This document shows positions 26,148 to 35,495 of a stretch of DNA of 64,000 nucleotides, piece by piece. A program made the position numbers and the translations under genes. The stretch covers positions 2,794,419-2,858,418 of the forward strand of contig NZ_CP043653.1 in the NCBI RefSeq assembly GCF_014217685.1, read 5' to 3'. The notes under the pieces are model-generated. The model made no database searches, had not been told where the DNA came from, and saw only the letters and a list, made by a program, of their open reading frames with translations. Each line of letters starts with the position of its first letter. Positions within the stretch are counted from its first letter, which is position 1. The DNA is from Glaciihabitans sp. INWT7 (lineage in GTDB: Bacteria > Actinomycetota > Actinomycetes > Actinomycetales > Microbacteriaceae).

Positions 26148-27227
26148 CTAGAGGGGGATCGCGCCGAGACGGGGGAGCCGTGGCACGTTGGCCGCGGCCC
26201 CGGCCTCCGGGGGCACGACGATCTCCTGGGCAGCCGGAACCAGGATTCCCTCAGACCGCACCGCGAACTCGGCGAGCGGATCGGCGGTACGCTTCACGAC
26301 CGCGAGCGCGATCGGCCCCAGCTCGAAATGTCGGGCGGCGGAGGTCACCAGCCCGACGGATTTGTCGCCGAGAAGCACCTCGTCTCCCGGCGATGGCAGT
26401 ACGGAATCCGAGCCGTCGAGATGCAGCATCACGAGGCGACGGGGCGGATGCCCGAGGTTGTGCACCTTGGCCACGGTCTCTTGTCCGCGGTAACAGCCCT
26501 TGCTGAGGTGCACTGCCGAGCGCAGCCAGTCGAGTTCGTGGGGGATCGTCTTCTCATCGCCCTCGGTCGCCAGCCGCGGCCGCCACGCCGCGATCCGCAG
26601 CGCCTCGAGTGCGAGGAAACCCGCCAGCGGAAGCTCGAGCTCTTGCAGGGCGGCGCGGGGAACGAGCACCTCGCTGTAGGTCCACCCTTCGGACGGGTGA
26701 TGGTCCACGGCTGCGTACTGCCAGCCGCCCGGAGCCACGGCTGACCAGGGGTCGATCCAGACGAGAGGCACGCCATTCGGGGAAGCGACCAGGATCTCGG
26801 GGGACCCGAGCGTGCCGATCGTGGCGAATTCGGCGGTGCGCTCGTGCACCTCGACCCGCAGTGTGAACACCATCTTCGAGAGCCAGGCGAAGAGCCCCGG
26901 CGCCTCCTCGCGTTCCAACAACAGCCACAGTTCCACGCCGTCGTCGAGCAGTCGCACGGCGTATTCGAGCCGGCCCGTGGCATCCAGGAGCAGCGTCTCG
27001 CTCGACTGTCCTGGCTTCAGGCCGGTGACGCTCTGCGAGGTGAGCGAATTGATCCAGCTGAGACGGTCGACCCCGGAGATGGACAGCACGGCCCGGTGGG
27101 ACAGATCCACCACGGCCTCGCCCGCGGCGAGCGCGCGCTGCTCGGCAAGGGGGTTGCCGTAGTGGGCGGCGACACCGGAGTCGGATCCGACGCCGTCGAC
27201 CGCCCCTGGGCGCTCGAGCTCACTCAA
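26148..27227 (-). CDS. ygfZ: Folate-binding Fe-S maintenance protein YgfZ
   Basis: 359-residue GcvT-like protein with the signature KGCYRGQETVAK (conserved Cys), which defines YgfZ as opposed to true aminomethyltransferases. YgfZ binds tetrahydrofolate and supports repair of Fe-S enzymes. The start overlaps the 3' end of the FABP/nitrobindin-like gene by 8 bp; the ygfZ-nitrobindin pair is standard in actinobacteria. Confidence 0.92.
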   Translation of the reverse strand: MSELERPGAVDGVGSDSGVAAHYGNPLAEQRALAAGEAVVDLSHRAVLSISGVDRLSWINSLTSQSVTGLKPGQSSETLLLDATGRLEYAVRLLDDGVELWLLLEREEAPGLFAWLSKMVFTLRVEVHERTAEFATIGTLGSPEILVASPNGVPLVWIDPWSAVAPGGWQYAAVDHHPSEGWTYSEVLVPRAALQELELPLAGFLALEALRIAAWRPRLATEGDEKTIPHELDWLRSAVHLSKGCYRGQETVAKVHNLGHPPRRLVMLHLDGSDSVLPSPGDEVLLGDKSVGLVTSAARHFELGPIALAVVKRTADPLAEFAVRSEGILVPAAQEIVVPPEAGAAANVPRLPRLGAIPL

Positions 27228-27816
27228 GGCGCGCCAGCCGTCCGGAGGCGTGGGTGGCGAGTTCCTGGCCGAGCGCGGCGAGATCCCAGGCCCAGAGCAT
27301 GTGATTGTCGACGAGCCCGTAGATTCGGGTCGAGGCGGTGTGCTCCTTCGACGTGACGGATCGCATCACGGCGTCCGTCGCAATGTCGATGCGGGGCCCC
27401 TTGACCTGACCGACGTAGAGTTCGCTGACCCCGCCGGGATGCAGGATCGACACCTCGATGTCGAACCCGTCCGATGCGTTGCGCAGCGTCTCGACCGCGC
27501 GCGCGGTGGTGAACGGCTGGATGCCGACACCCTGGAGCAGCCCGGGTCCCGGGTCTCCTTCGGTCGCCTGGCGGCTCAGCCGCCAGTAGCCGGTCTCGGT
27601 GGCGAGCGGAGTGAGATCGTCGTCGAGGAGCCAGGTGTAAGAGGTGTAGTTGAGGTGGGGAAGCCCGTCATGCGTGAAGCTCATGCGGTGCCCGAACTCG
27701 TAGTTGCGGATCTCTTCGCCGACGGCGTAGTTGACAACGCCGGTGCCCTCCCAGACCCCGATGAGCCACGAGAGCGGTACGAGTTCGGCGGGCAGGTTGA
27801 CCGGGAGGTCGATCAC
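27220..27816 (-). CDS. FABP/nitrobindin-like beta-barrel protein
   Basis: 198-residue small barrel protein (DUF1794/THAP4-like) with the family motif GxWxGxG as GVWEGTG at residues 20-26, followed by repeated beta strands (YWRLSRQA, SELYVGQVKGPRIDI). Nitrobindins bind heme and can scavenge nitric oxide or peroxynitrite. I did not confirm the axial His by alignment. It overlaps ygfZ by 8 bp, so the two are translationally coupled. Confidence 0.85.
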   Translation of the reverse strand: MIDLPVNLPAELVPLSWLIGVWEGTGVVNYAVGEEIRNYEFGHRMSFTHDGLPHLNYTSYTWLLDDDLTPLATETGYWRLSRQATEGDPGPGLLQGVGIQPFTTARAVETLRNASDGFDIEVSILHPGGVSELYVGQVKGPRIDIATDAVMRSVTSKEHTASTRIYGLVDNHMLWAWDLAALGQELATHASGRLARLE

Positions 27817-27828
27817 AGCGTGCCTCTA

Positions 27829-27939
27829 CTAGCGCTGGCCGCGGAAGAGGTTGAACAGCACCACAACGGAGACGTAGCCGATGGCTAGGGTGGCGAGGAT
27901 CAGCAGGCCGATGAAGAACAGCTCAAGACCGAGGTACAT
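27829..27939 (-). CDS. 36-residue single-span membrane peptide
   Basis: A short open frame starting ATG at 27939 encodes MYLGLELFFIGLLILAT and ends VLFNLFRGQR. It is one long hydrophobic helix with a basic C-terminus. There is no Shine-Dalgarno, but TAGAAT (a good -10) lies 6 bp before the ATG on the coding strand, so a leaderless mRNA is likely. The codon content (third-position G/C) and exact packing between two genes support a real gene. The function is unknown; similar tiny proteins modulate transporters or kinases. Confidence 0.6.
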   Translation of the reverse strand: MYLGLELFFIGLLILATLAIGYVSVVVLFNLFRGQR

Positions 27940-27948
27940 GCTTCGATT

Positions 27949-28239
27949 CTATCCGGCACTGAGCTGCAGAATGCCCAGCACGAGGGTGGCGATGCCGAGA
28001 ATCACCACCGAGCCGCCGAGGCAGGCCATCATGCGGTCGACGAGGCCCTCTTTCTGCACGATCGCGAGTTGGATGCAGAAGGTGAGCAACACATCGGCGG
28101 CGAGCACGAAGGGCACCCAGTCGAGGTAGTGCGCCCGCGGCACGAGCAGCCCGATGAGCACGGAGCCCACGACGGCGACCGACCAGACCGGGACGACGCT
28201 CGTGAGGGTGAGGCGAGTGGCGGGCTGGTCGATGGTCAC
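27949..28239 (-). CDS. Small integral membrane protein
   Basis: 96-residue protein with three hydrophobic segments (VPVWSVAVVGSVLIGLLV, WVPFVLAADVLLTFCIQLAIV, GGSVVILGIATLVLGILQL). No catalytic motif is visible. It is divergent from glnR and 9 bp upstream of the 36-residue membrane peptide. It is a conserved-looking Microbacteriaceae hypothetical. Confidence 0.7.
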   Translation of the reverse strand: MTIDQPATRLTLTSVVPVWSVAVVGSVLIGLLVPRAHYLDWVPFVLAADVLLTFCIQLAIVQKEGLVDRMMACLGGSVVILGIATLVLGILQLSAG

Positions 28240-28264
28240 CTTCCCAATTCTGCCCTACCCGCGC

Positions 28265-28293
28265 CTGACGTGGCCCCCGAGTGCCTTTAGACT
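28265..28293 (+). promoter_or_regulatory. Sigma-70-type promoter of glnR
   Basis: CTGACG (28265-28270), 17-bp spacer, TAGACT (28288-28293). Each hexamer matches consensus at four of six positions. The predicted start is about 20 bp upstream of the TTG start codon. Confidence 0.5.
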
Positions 28294-28317
28294 GTGGTTC
28301 GGCACTTGGAGGACTCG

Positions 28318-29010
28318 TTGGCGCAGCTGTTGATCCTGACTTCCGCCGTCAACAGCGATGTCTTGCCGGCTCTCGGACTTCTCAGTCACCGGACCCGGCA
28401 GATTCCCGCCGAGCCGGCGTCGCTCATCACCGCGCCGAGTTGCGACCTGATCCTCGTGGATGCCCGGCAGGACCTCGCGAGCGCCAAGTCGCTCTGCAAG
28501 ATCCTCAACACCACCGGTGTGAACGTGCCCCTGCTGTTGATCCTCACCGAGGGCGGCCTCACGGCGGTGAGTGCAGATTGGGGTGTCGACGATGTGATCC
28601 TCGAGACGGCCGGCCCCGCGGAGGTCGATGCCCGCATCCGTCTCGTGGTGGGCCGCCAGGCACTCGACAAGACCAGCAACAAGATCCACGCTTCCGGTGT
28701 CGTGATCGACGAAGCGAGCTATTCGGCGAAGGTGCACGGGCGGCCGCTCGACCTCACCTTCAAGGAATTCGAGCTGCTGCGCTTCCTCGCCACCCACCCG
28801 TCCCGCGTCTTCACGCGTGAGCAGCTGCTCAGCGAGGTGTGGGGCTACGACTATTTCGGCGGCACCCGCACTGTGGACGTGCACGTGCGGCGACTGCGGG
28901 CGAAGCTCGGCGACCTCGAGTCGCTGATCGGCACCGTGCGCAACGTTGGATACCGCTTCAACGTATACGAAGACGACACCGAGCGCCTTGCCCAGTCCGT
29001 CAATTCCTGA
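28318..29010 (+). CDS. glnR: Orphan response regulator GlnR (nitrogen control)
   Basis: 230-residue OmpR-type regulator. The atypical receiver (1-115; [29 protein letters not shown]) has Asp48 at the position studied in mycobacterial GlnR. The winged helix has [39 protein letters not shown] and [11 protein letters not shown]. GlnR has no partner kinase and controls nitrogen assimilation genes. The start is TTG 28318, placed 5 nt after a perfect GGAGG; the in-frame codon at 28294 lies inside the predicted -10 region. Its 3' end overlaps mshD. Confidence 0.9.
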   Translation: MAQLLILTSAVNSDVLPALGLLSHRTRQIPAEPASLITAPSCDLILVDARQDLASAKSLCKILNTTGVNVPLLLILTEGGLTAVSADWGVDDVILETAGPAEVDARIRLVVGRQALDKTSNKIHASGVVIDEASYSAKVHGRPLDLTFKEFELLRFLATHPSRVFTREQLLSEVWGYDYFGGTRTVDVHVRRLRAKLGDLESLIGTVRNVGYRFNVYEDDTERLAQSVNS

Positions 29011-29788
29011 GTCCCTCGCTCGCCTGATCGAGCGGGCCAGGGATGCCGACGGCCAGCCTCCCTTCTCCGACGGCGCGCTCGTGGACCTCCGCACCGGCAC
29101 CAGGACGATGCTCGAGCTCGACCACGCCGCAGCCGTCTACTCGGGAACGGAGGCCGAGTTCGTCGTGGATCCCGCTCAGCGCGGTGCGGGAATCGGGACC
29201 CGCCTTCTCGGACAGCTCCTCGAGCGCTGCGATCCCACCGTCAAGATCTGGGCGCACGGCGACCACCCCGCGGCGCGGGCCCTCGCGGCCAGCCATGGCC
29301 TCGTCGCGATGCGGGAACTCCACCAGCTGCGGATGCCGGTGCCGTTCCCCCCGGCGGTCGCGTCGCGCTTCGACCGCTTCCGTCCCGGCGTCGACGAAGA
29401 GTCCTGGGTCGCGCTCAACGCGAAGGCCTTCGCCTTCCACCCCGAACAGGGTTCCGTCACGGTCGCCGATCTCACCGAGCTCGAGGCCGAGCCGTGGTTC
29501 GAGGCCGACGACTTCATCGTGAGCCGCGACGGAGGAGCGCTCACCGGCTACTGCTGGCTGAAGATCGAAGACGGCATCGGCGAGTTCTACGTGGTGGGCG
29601 TCGATCCCGACCGGCAGGGCGAGGGACTCGGCCGTCGGCTCATGGCCGCCGGCTTCGCGCTCCTTGCCGACCGCGGCATCCGCACGGCCGCACTCTATGT
29701 GGAGTCCGACAACGTGCCGGCGATAGCGCTGTACCGCTCGCTGGGATTCACCACGCATTCGGTCGACATCCAGTACTCCCGGGCCTGA
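28988..29788 (+). CDS. mshD: Mycothiol synthase MshD
   Basis: About 266 residues with two GNAT acetyltransferase domains. The acetyl-CoA loops are [16 protein letters not shown] in the N-terminal domain and [15 protein letters not shown] in the C-terminal one, joined by the MshD-specific FHPEQG. It catalyses the last step of mycothiol synthesis (acetylation of Cys-GlcN-Ins). The start is uncertain: TTG 28988, overlapping glnR by 23 bp, is my choice; no ATG or GTG and no clear ribosome-binding site are available nearby. It marks the organism as a mycothiol-producing actinobacterium. Confidence 0.87.
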   Translation: MPSPSIPESLARLIERARDADGQPPFSDGALVDLRTGTRTMLELDHAAAVYSGTEAEFVVDPAQRGAGIGTRLLGQLLERCDPTVKIWAHGDHPAARALAASHGLVAMRELHQLRMPVPFPPAVASRFDRFRPGVDEESWVALNAKAFAFHPEQGSVTVADLTELEAEPWFEADDFIVSRDGGALTGYCWLKIEDGIGEFYVVGVDPDRQGEGLGRRLMAAGFALLADRGIRTAALYVESDNVPAIALYRSLGFTTHSVDIQYSRA

Positions 29789-29791
29789 GCC

Positions 29792-29813
29792 GTTTACCTG
29801 CAGTTAATGCACC
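29792..29813 (+). promoter_or_regulatory. PHO box upstream of ppk
   Basis: Two adjacent 11-bp units, GTTTACCTGCA (29792) and GTTAATGCACC (29803), lie 40 bp before the ppk start. The GTTnA core repeats at exactly 11 bp, as at the phoU and pstS sites. Control of ppk by the phosphate regulator is known in Streptomyces. Confidence 0.6.
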
Positions 29814-29852
29814 TCGCGGTGACGGCAACAGGCGAAGTGCAATGATTTAGGT

Positions 29853-32030
29853 ATGAGCAACGAGACGTATCTTGGCGACGCCGGGTTGGCCACCGACAGT
29901 CTCGACGATGACGACTACGAGTCGACGTGGGTGGACGACGGCACTCTGCCCCCGGAGCGCTACCTCGACCGGGAGCTGAGCTGGTTGGCGTTCAACACCC
30001 GCGTGCTCGAACTCGCGGAAGACCCGGAGCTGCCGCTGCTCGAGCGCGCGAACTTCCTCGCGATCTTCGCGAGCAACCTCGACGAGTTCTTCATGGTGCG
30101 AATCGCCGGCCTCAAACGTCGCATCCTCACCGGGCTCGCCGTGCCGACCAACATCGGGGCCGCGCCGACCGAGGTGCTCGCCGTGATCCAGGATCGCGCG
30201 CACGAGCTGCAGGCCCGCCACGCCCTCGCCTTCCGCGAACTGGTGAAACCGGACCTCGACGACGCCGGCATCCACATCGAGACCTGGGCGGATCTCGGTC
30301 AGGCCGACCGCGACTCCCTCGACGAGATCTTCGCCGCCCGCATCTTCCCGGTGCTGATGCCGCTGGCCGTCGACCCCGCGCATCCGTTCCCCTACATCTC
30401 CGGGCTCTCGCTCAACCTGTCGATCCGGGTGCGCAATCCCAAGATCGGAAAAGACGAATTCGCCCGCCTCAAGGTGCCGCCGATGCTGCCCCGCTTCGTG
30501 CAGCTCCCGGATGACGGCAGCGGCCTGCTGCGCTTCATCCCGCTGGAAGACCTCATCTCCAACCACCTCGGCGACCTCTTCCCCGGCATGGAGGTGCTCG
30601 ATCACCACGAGTTCCGCGTCACGCGCAATGAGGATGTGGTGCTCGAGGAGGACGAGTCGGAGAACCTGATCCAGACCCTCGAGCGCGAGCTGCTTCGCCG
30701 CCGCTTCGGTCCGCCCATTCGTCTCGAGATCACCGACGACATGGATGACCTCACGCTGAGCCTTCTCGTGCGCGAGCTCGACATCACCGACTCCGAGGTC
30801 TACCGGCTCCCGGCTCCCCTCGACCTCGGCGGACTGTTCGAGCTGAACAAGATCGATCGCCCGACCCTCAAGTACCGCAAGCATGTGCCGACGACCGCAT
30901 CACAGCTGATGCCGCTCGAGCCCAATGCGACACCGGACATCTTCGGATCGATCGCCCGCCAGGACGTGCTGCTCCACCACCCCTACGAGTCCTTCGCGAC
31001 GAGCGTGCAGGCCTTCCTCGAACAGGCGGCGACGGATCCCGACGTGCTCGCCATCAAGCAGACCCTGTACCGCACGTCCGGCGACAGTCCGATCGTCGAA
31101 GCGCTGATCCAGGCCGCCGAATCCGGCAAGCAGGTGCTCGCTCTCGTGGAGATCAAGGCCCGGTTCGACGAGTCGGCCAACATCTCCTGGGCGCGCAAGC
31201 TGGAGAAGGCCGGGGTGCACGTGGTCTACGGGCTGGTCGGGCTCAAGACGCACTGCAAGCTGGCGCTCGTGATCCGCCAGGAGAACGGCGTGCTCAAGCA
31301 CTACAGTCACATCGGCACCGGCAACTACAACCCCAAGACCAGCCGCATCTACGAGGACTACGGGCTGCTCACCGCGAGCGCCACTGTCGGCAAGGACCTC
31401 ACGCGGCTGTTCAACGAACTCTCCGGCTATGCCATCGAGAAGAAGTTCAAGCGACTGCTCGTCGCTCCCCTGCACCTGCGCAAGGGACTCATCAAGCGCA
31501 TCCGCATCGAGGCCGACAACGCCCGCAACGGTATGCCGTCGGGCATCCGCATCAAGCTCAACTCGATAGTCGACGAGGCGATCATCGACGCGCTGTACCG
31601 CGCGAGCGAAGCCGGTGTGCCCATCGAGCTGCTCGTGCGCGGCATCTGCGGCGTCAAACCCGGAGTCGAGGGACTGAGCGGCAACATCGAGGTGCGGTCG
31701 ATCCTCGGCCGCTACCTGGAGCATTCGCGCATCTTCTCCTTCATCAACGGAGGCGATCCGCAGGTTTACATCGGCAGTGCGGACATGATGCATCGAAACC
31801 TCGACCGACGGGTCGAAGCGCTCGTGCGCCTCACCTCCCCCGACCACCTTCGGCAGATCGAGGATCTCTTCGACCTCGCCATGTCCGATGACACCGCCCA
31901 CTGGAAGCTCGCCGCCGACGGGAGCTGGACACGTCACTACCGGGCGGAGGACGGGTCGCTGCTCGAGGACATGCAGAATGTGCTCATGCGGCAGGTGTCA
32001 CAGAGAAAGCGCACCGGAGTAGTGCGTTGA
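29853..32030 (+). CDS. ppk: Polyphosphate kinase 1
   Basis: 725-residue PPK1: N-terminal [14 protein letters not shown] and [18 protein letters not shown], head/middle domain, and the phospholipase-D-like C-terminal halves with the phospho-His in [10 protein letters not shown] and the second His in [15 protein letters not shown]. It reversibly makes polyphosphate from ATP. A PHO box lies upstream. The 4-bp TTGA overlap with mutT1 indicates an operon, a standard actinobacterial pairing. Confidence 0.96.
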   Translation: MSNETYLGDAGLATDSLDDDDYESTWVDDGTLPPERYLDRELSWLAFNTRVLELAEDPELPLLERANFLAIFASNLDEFFMVRIAGLKRRILTGLAVPTNIGAAPTEVLAVIQDRAHELQARHALAFRELVKPDLDDAGIHIETWADLGQADRDSLDEIFAARIFPVLMPLAVDPAHPFPYISGLSLNLSIRVRNPKIGKDEFARLKVPPMLPRFVQLPDDGSGLLRFIPLEDLISNHLGDLFPGMEVLDHHEFRVTRNEDVVLEEDESENLIQTLERELLRRRFGPPIRLEITDDMDDLTLSLLVRELDITDSEVYRLPAPLDLGGLFELNKIDRPTLKYRKHVPTTASQLMPLEPNATPDIFGSIARQDVLLHHPYESFATSVQAFLEQAATDPDVLAIKQTLYRTSGDSPIVEALIQAAESGKQVLALVEIKARFDESANISWARKLEKAGVHVVYGLVGLKTHCKLALVIRQENGVLKHYSHIGTGNYNPKTSRIYEDYGLLTASATVGKDLTRLFNELSGYAIEKKFKRLLVAPLHLRKGLIKRIRIEADNARNGMPSGIRIKLNSIVDEAIIDALYRASEAGVPIELLVRGICGVKPGVEGLSGNIEVRSILGRYLEHSRIFSFINGGDPQVYIGSADMMHRNLDRRVEALVRLTSPDHLRQIEDLFDLAMSDDTAHWKLAADGSWTRHYRAEDGSLLEDMQNVLMRQVSQRKRTGVVR

Positions 32031-32977
32031 CGCTCACCGGCCCCGCTGTCGTACAGGCGGCGGGAGCGGTGTGCTGGAGGGAGACTCCCACGGGCATAGA
32101 ACTGCTGGTGATCCACCGCGGGGACCACGCGGACGTCTCCATTCCCAAGGGCAAGGTCGACCCGGGTGAGACTCCCCCGCAGACCGCCGTGCGCGAGATC
32201 GCCGAGGAGACCGGGCTCGCCATCGCGCTCGGCGCGCCGCTCGGATCGACCGAATACACCATGCCGGGAGGGCGCGAGAAGATCGTGCACTACTGGTCGG
32301 CGGAGGTGTCGGATGAGGCGATCGCCGGGTCGACCTTCGTGCCGAACAAGGAGGTCGCGTCCGTCGAGTGGCTGTCGGTGAAGGCCGCGCGGGCCGCCCT
32401 CAGCTACGACCTCGACCGGGATGTGCTCGACCGGTTCTCGGCGCGGGCGAAGGCCCGCACCATCCGCACCTTCCCGATCATCGTGCTTCGCCACGGTCGT
32501 GCGGTGCCGCCCGCCAGCTGGGACGGACCGGATGCGACGCGCCCGCTGCTGCATCGCGGGCTCGAGCAGTCCCGCAATGTCGCGCCGGCAATCGCGGCGT
32601 GGGCGCCGGAGAAGCTCATCAGCAGCACGGCAGCGCGTTGCCTCGCCACGATCGAACCGGTCGCCGTCCTCACCGGACTGCCGGTCAAGCAGTCGACGGG
32701 CATCAGCCAGGATGCCTGGGAGGACGGCGGCGGCCGTGTGCACAAGGCCGTGCGCAAGCGGCTCGCAGCCGGGGTGTCCGCGGTGCTGTGCAGCCACGGT
32801 CCCGTGATCCCGGAGATCATCGCGGAGACAGCCGCTCTCACGAATACGCCCCTCGATGCTCCCCTGCGCCGCGCCGGCATGCTGTCGACCTCGGAATTCA
32901 CGGTGATGCACGTCTCGTCGGAGCATCCGGATGCCCCGCTCGTCGCCGTCGAGACCCACGGCCCGGCGTTCCTCTAA
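32027..32977 (+). CDS. mutT1: MutT1-like Nudix hydrolase with histidine-phosphatase domain
   Basis: 316-residue two-domain protein. The Nudix box is at 42-64 ([13 protein letters not shown] then [10 protein letters not shown]). A histidine-phosphatase domain starts near 148 with LRHGRA and has a later [10 protein letters not shown]. Mycobacterial MutT1 has the same architecture and sanitises 8-oxo-dGTP/GTP and diadenosine polyphosphates. The start is TTG 32027 inside the ppk stop. Its place in the ppk operon also suits polyphosphate/nucleotide turnover. Confidence 0.92.
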   Translation: MTLTGPAVVQAAGAVCWRETPTGIELLVIHRGDHADVSIPKGKVDPGETPPQTAVREIAEETGLAIALGAPLGSTEYTMPGGREKIVHYWSAEVSDEAIAGSTFVPNKEVASVEWLSVKAARAALSYDLDRDVLDRFSARAKARTIRTFPIIVLRHGRAVPPASWDGPDATRPLLHRGLEQSRNVAPAIAAWAPEKLISSTAARCLATIEPVAVLTGLPVKQSTGISQDAWEDGGGRVHKAVRKRLAAGVSAVLCSHGPVIPEIIAETAALTNTPLDAPLRRAGMLSTSEFTVMHVSSEHPDAPLVAVETHGPAFL

Positions 32978-32997
32978 GACCCGCGCGTCGCCCGGGA

Positions 32998-33030
32998 ATT
33001 CGAAGCTCGTTAACCTCTTGTTCATCTTCT
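32998..33030 (+). promoter_or_regulatory. PHO box upstream of pstS
   Basis: Two clear 11-bp units, GTTAACCTCTT (33009) and GTTCATCTTCT (33020), with a weaker third unit ATTCGAAGCTC just before (32998). The arrangement matches streptomycete PhoP boxes. It lies 118 bp upstream of the pstS GTG. Confidence 0.7.
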
Positions 33031-33148
33031 AGGGAGAGCGTGGACACTCGCCGCACATAGCGTCTTCTCTTGGACCAGCACCGGTCTTCCCGGCGGCCGA
33101 GCCCCAAGCTGCTCGCCTGCCGGAGTCACCACCCCCGAAGGGAACACA

Positions 33149-34273
33149 GTGAAGTTCACTCACGCCGCTTCGGCGGGCGCACTCGCGCTCGTCGCCGCAC
33201 TCGCACTCTCCTCTTGTGCAAGCACGCCAAGCACCCCCGCCGCGAGCACCACGCCGAAGGCAAGCGCTGCAGCACTCGACAAGACGCTCACCGGCACGAT
33301 CACGGCTGGTGGATCCAGCGCACAGGCCAATGCCGAGGCAGCATGGACCGCCGCGTTCCAGGCCCAGGTGCCCGGAGTGACCATCAACTACGACAAGTCG
33401 CAGGGTTCCGGCGGTGGAGTCACCAACTGGCTCGCCGGAAGCTACGACTTCGCGGGATCCGATGCACCGCTCAGCGCCGAACAGCAGACCTCTGCTGCCG
33501 CCCTCTGCGGCACCGGCGGAGCACTCAACCTCCCCGTCTACCTCGACGGCGTCGCCGTTATCTACAACCTCACCGGGGTGTCGAAGCTCAACCTCTCGTC
33601 TGCCACGCTCGCCAAGATCTTCAGCCTGCAGGTGAAGACCTGGAACGACCCGGCCATCGCCGCCGACAACCCCGGCGCCACGCTCCCCTCCACCGCGATC
33701 ACCACCGTGACCCGCTCGGACGGATCGGGAACCACCCAGAACTTCACGAACTACCTCAGCGAGGTCCAGCCCTCCGTCTGGACCTCCCCGGCAAGCAACA
33801 AGTGGCCGATCGCCGGATCGAGCGCCCAGCAGGGTGGATCCGGTGTCGTGAACACCGTCAAGGCCGGAGACGGCACCATCGGCTACGCGGACCACAGCGC
33901 CATCGGTGACCTCACCGCGGCGTCGATCCAGGTCGGCACCGGCAAGGACTTCGTCGCGTTCAGCCAGAAGGGCGCGACCAACGCCTTCACCGCTGCGGCC
34001 GTCGCCGCCGACACCACGGTGAAGGGTGACCTCGCGCAGAAGCTCGACTACACCAAGATCACCGACAAGTCGGCCTACCCGATCCCGCTGGTCTCCTACC
34101 AGATCGTCTGCACCACCTTCAAGGACGCGGCCCAGGCCAAGCTCACGAAGGCGTTCATCGGCTACGTCGCCAGCGACATCGGCCAGCAGATCACGGCCAA
34201 GAACGCCGGTTCCGCTCCGATCCCGGCGAGCATGCTCGCCTCGATCCAGAAGAGCCTCGCTCTAGTCAAGTAG
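33149..34273 (+). CDS. pstS: Phosphate-binding lipoprotein PstS
   Basis: 374-residue periplasmic-type binding protein: lipobox LALSSC, then phosphate-pocket motifs GGSSAQ, YDKSQGSGGGVTNW, FAGSDAPLS and RSDGSGTTQNF. It captures phosphate outside the membrane for PstCAB. GAAGGGAA precedes the GTG. It is first in the operon, followed by a 16-bp intercistronic stem-loop. An upstream PHO box predicts phosphate-starvation induction. Confidence 0.96.
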   Translation: MKFTHAASAGALALVAALALSSCASTPSTPAASTTPKASAAALDKTLTGTITAGGSSAQANAEAAWTAAFQAQVPGVTINYDKSQGSGGGVTNWLAGSYDFAGSDAPLSAEQQTSAAALCGTGGALNLPVYLDGVAVIYNLTGVSKLNLSSATLAKIFSLQVKTWNDPAIAADNPGATLPSTAITTVTRSDGSGTTQNFTNYLSEVQPSVWTSPASNKWPIAGSSAQQGGSGVVNTVKAGDGTIGYADHSAIGDLTAASIQVGTGKDFVAFSQKGATNAFTAAAVAADTTVKGDLAQKLDYTKITDKSAYPIPLVSYQIVCTTFKDAAQAKLTKAFIGYVASDIGQQITAKNAGSAPIPASMLASIQKSLALVK

Positions 34274-34283
34274 CGCTTGCTCT

Positions 34284-34329
34284 GCCAGTCTGTGGTCAGT
34301 CCGCAGCGCGGGTCTGACCACAGACTGGC
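34284..34329 (+). terminator. pstS-pstC intercistronic stem-loop
   Basis: Perfect 16-bp inverted repeat, GCCAGTCTGTGGTCAG (34284-34299) and CTGACCACAGACTGGC (34314-34329), loop of 14 nt, no U-tract. More likely a partial terminator or 3' mRNA stabiliser that raises pstS output over pstCAB than a full terminator. Confidence 0.7.
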
Positions 34330-34364
34330 TCATGATGTACCCGGCATCCTCGAGAAAGAAACCA

Positions 34365-35495
34365 GTGAGTAACACCGAAGCTGTTCCCTCCCCGAGTGCC
34401 ACCGTATCTTCCGGTCCCCGATCCCCCCTCGGGGGCTCGGGGCCGGCCCGCGTCAAATCCCGGCCCGCCGACCGCATCTTCTTCGGCCTGAGTTTCGCCT
34501 CCGCCGTATCGATCATGGTGATCCTGGCCGGGGTGGCCCTCTTCCTTATCGTGCAGGCCGCGCCCGCGATCGCCGCCAACTGGTCGAGCAACACCGACCT
34601 CAACTCCGGTCCAACGAGCGGTTACGCCAGCTTCTGGTCGTATGTCGGTCCGCTCATCTGGGGCACGCTCTGGGTCTCGCTCTTCGCCCTCATTCTCGGC
34701 GCCCCGGTCGCGATCGGAATCGCGCTCTTCATCTCGCACTACGCCCCGCGCCGCATCGCCGGGGTGCTCGGCTACCTCATCGACCTGCTCGCGGCGGTGC
34801 CGTCGATCGTCTTCGGCCTCTGGGGCATCATCGTGATCCGCCCCCTGCTGTTGCCGCTCACCGACTGGCTCAACCAGAATCTCGGCTGGATCCCCATCTT
34901 CAGCGGCCAGGCGTCCACCACCGGCTCGACGATCCTCTCAGGGGCCGTCGTGCTCGCGGTGATGATCCTGCCGATCATCAGCTCGATCTCCCGTGAGATC
35001 TTCCTGCAGACCCCGCGACTCCACGAAGAGGCCGCCCTCGCCCTGGGCGCGACCAAGTGGGAGATGATCAAGCTCGCGGTCTTCCCCTACGCCCGCTCCG
35101 GCGTCGTGAGCGCGACCTTGCTCGGCCTCGGCCGTGCGCTCGGCGAGACCATGGCGATCGCGCTCATCATCTCGCCCTCGATCGAGGTCTCGACCCGCAT
35201 CCTCACCGAGGGCCAGAACTCGCAGACGATCGCCGCGAACATCGCCCTCAACTTTCCCATCGCCAACCCGCTGCAGCGCTCCGCGCTCATCGGCACCGGC
35301 CTCATGCTGTTCGTGATCTCACTCGCGGTCAACATGCTCGCCCGCTTCATCGTGTCGCGCACGAACTCGGGCAGCACCCGCCGCAAGCCGCGCGCAGCGA
35401 AGGTCTCGGCTCAGGCCATCCAGCCAGTCTCGGCCGCGACCTCCACCTCCTCCGCGTCGATAGCATCCCCCCGATCCGAAGGAGGCACGGCATGA
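34365..35495 (+). CDS. pstC: Phosphate ABC transporter permease PstC
   Basis: 376-residue membrane protein with a long hydrophilic N-terminus, about six transmembrane helices, and the permease EAA-type loop (HEEAALALGATKWEMIKLAVFP). AVPSIVFGLWG and LGRALGETMAIALI are PstC-typical. The GTG at 34365 is preferred since it follows AGAAAGA; an in-frame ATG at 34332 would lie just after the stem-loop. The stop overlaps the pstA ATG (ATGA). Confidence 0.93.
   Translation: MSNTEAVPSPSATVSSGPRSPLGGSGPARVKSRPADRIFFGLSFASAVSIMVILAGVALFLIVQAAPAIAANWSSNTDLNSGPTSGYASFWSYVGPLIWGTLWVSLFALILGAPVAIGIALFISHYAPRRIAGVLGYLIDLLAAVPSIVFGLWGIIVIRPLLLPLTDWLNQNLGWIPIFSGQASTTGSTILSGAVVLAVMILPIISSISREIFLQTPRLHEEAALALGATKWEMIKLAVFPYARSGVVSATLLGLGRALGETMAIALIISPSIEVSTRILTEGQNSQTIAANIALNFPIANPLQRSALIGTGLMLFVISLAVNMLARFIVSRTNSGSTRRKPRAAKVSAQAIQPVSAATSTSSASIASPRSEGGTA

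Noticed and set aside
34284-34329. Full Rho-independent terminator ending the pstS transcript
   Set aside because: The stem is perfect but no U-tract follows, and pstC-pstA-pstB continue in the same direction with coupled starts; partial termination or stabilisation is more likely.
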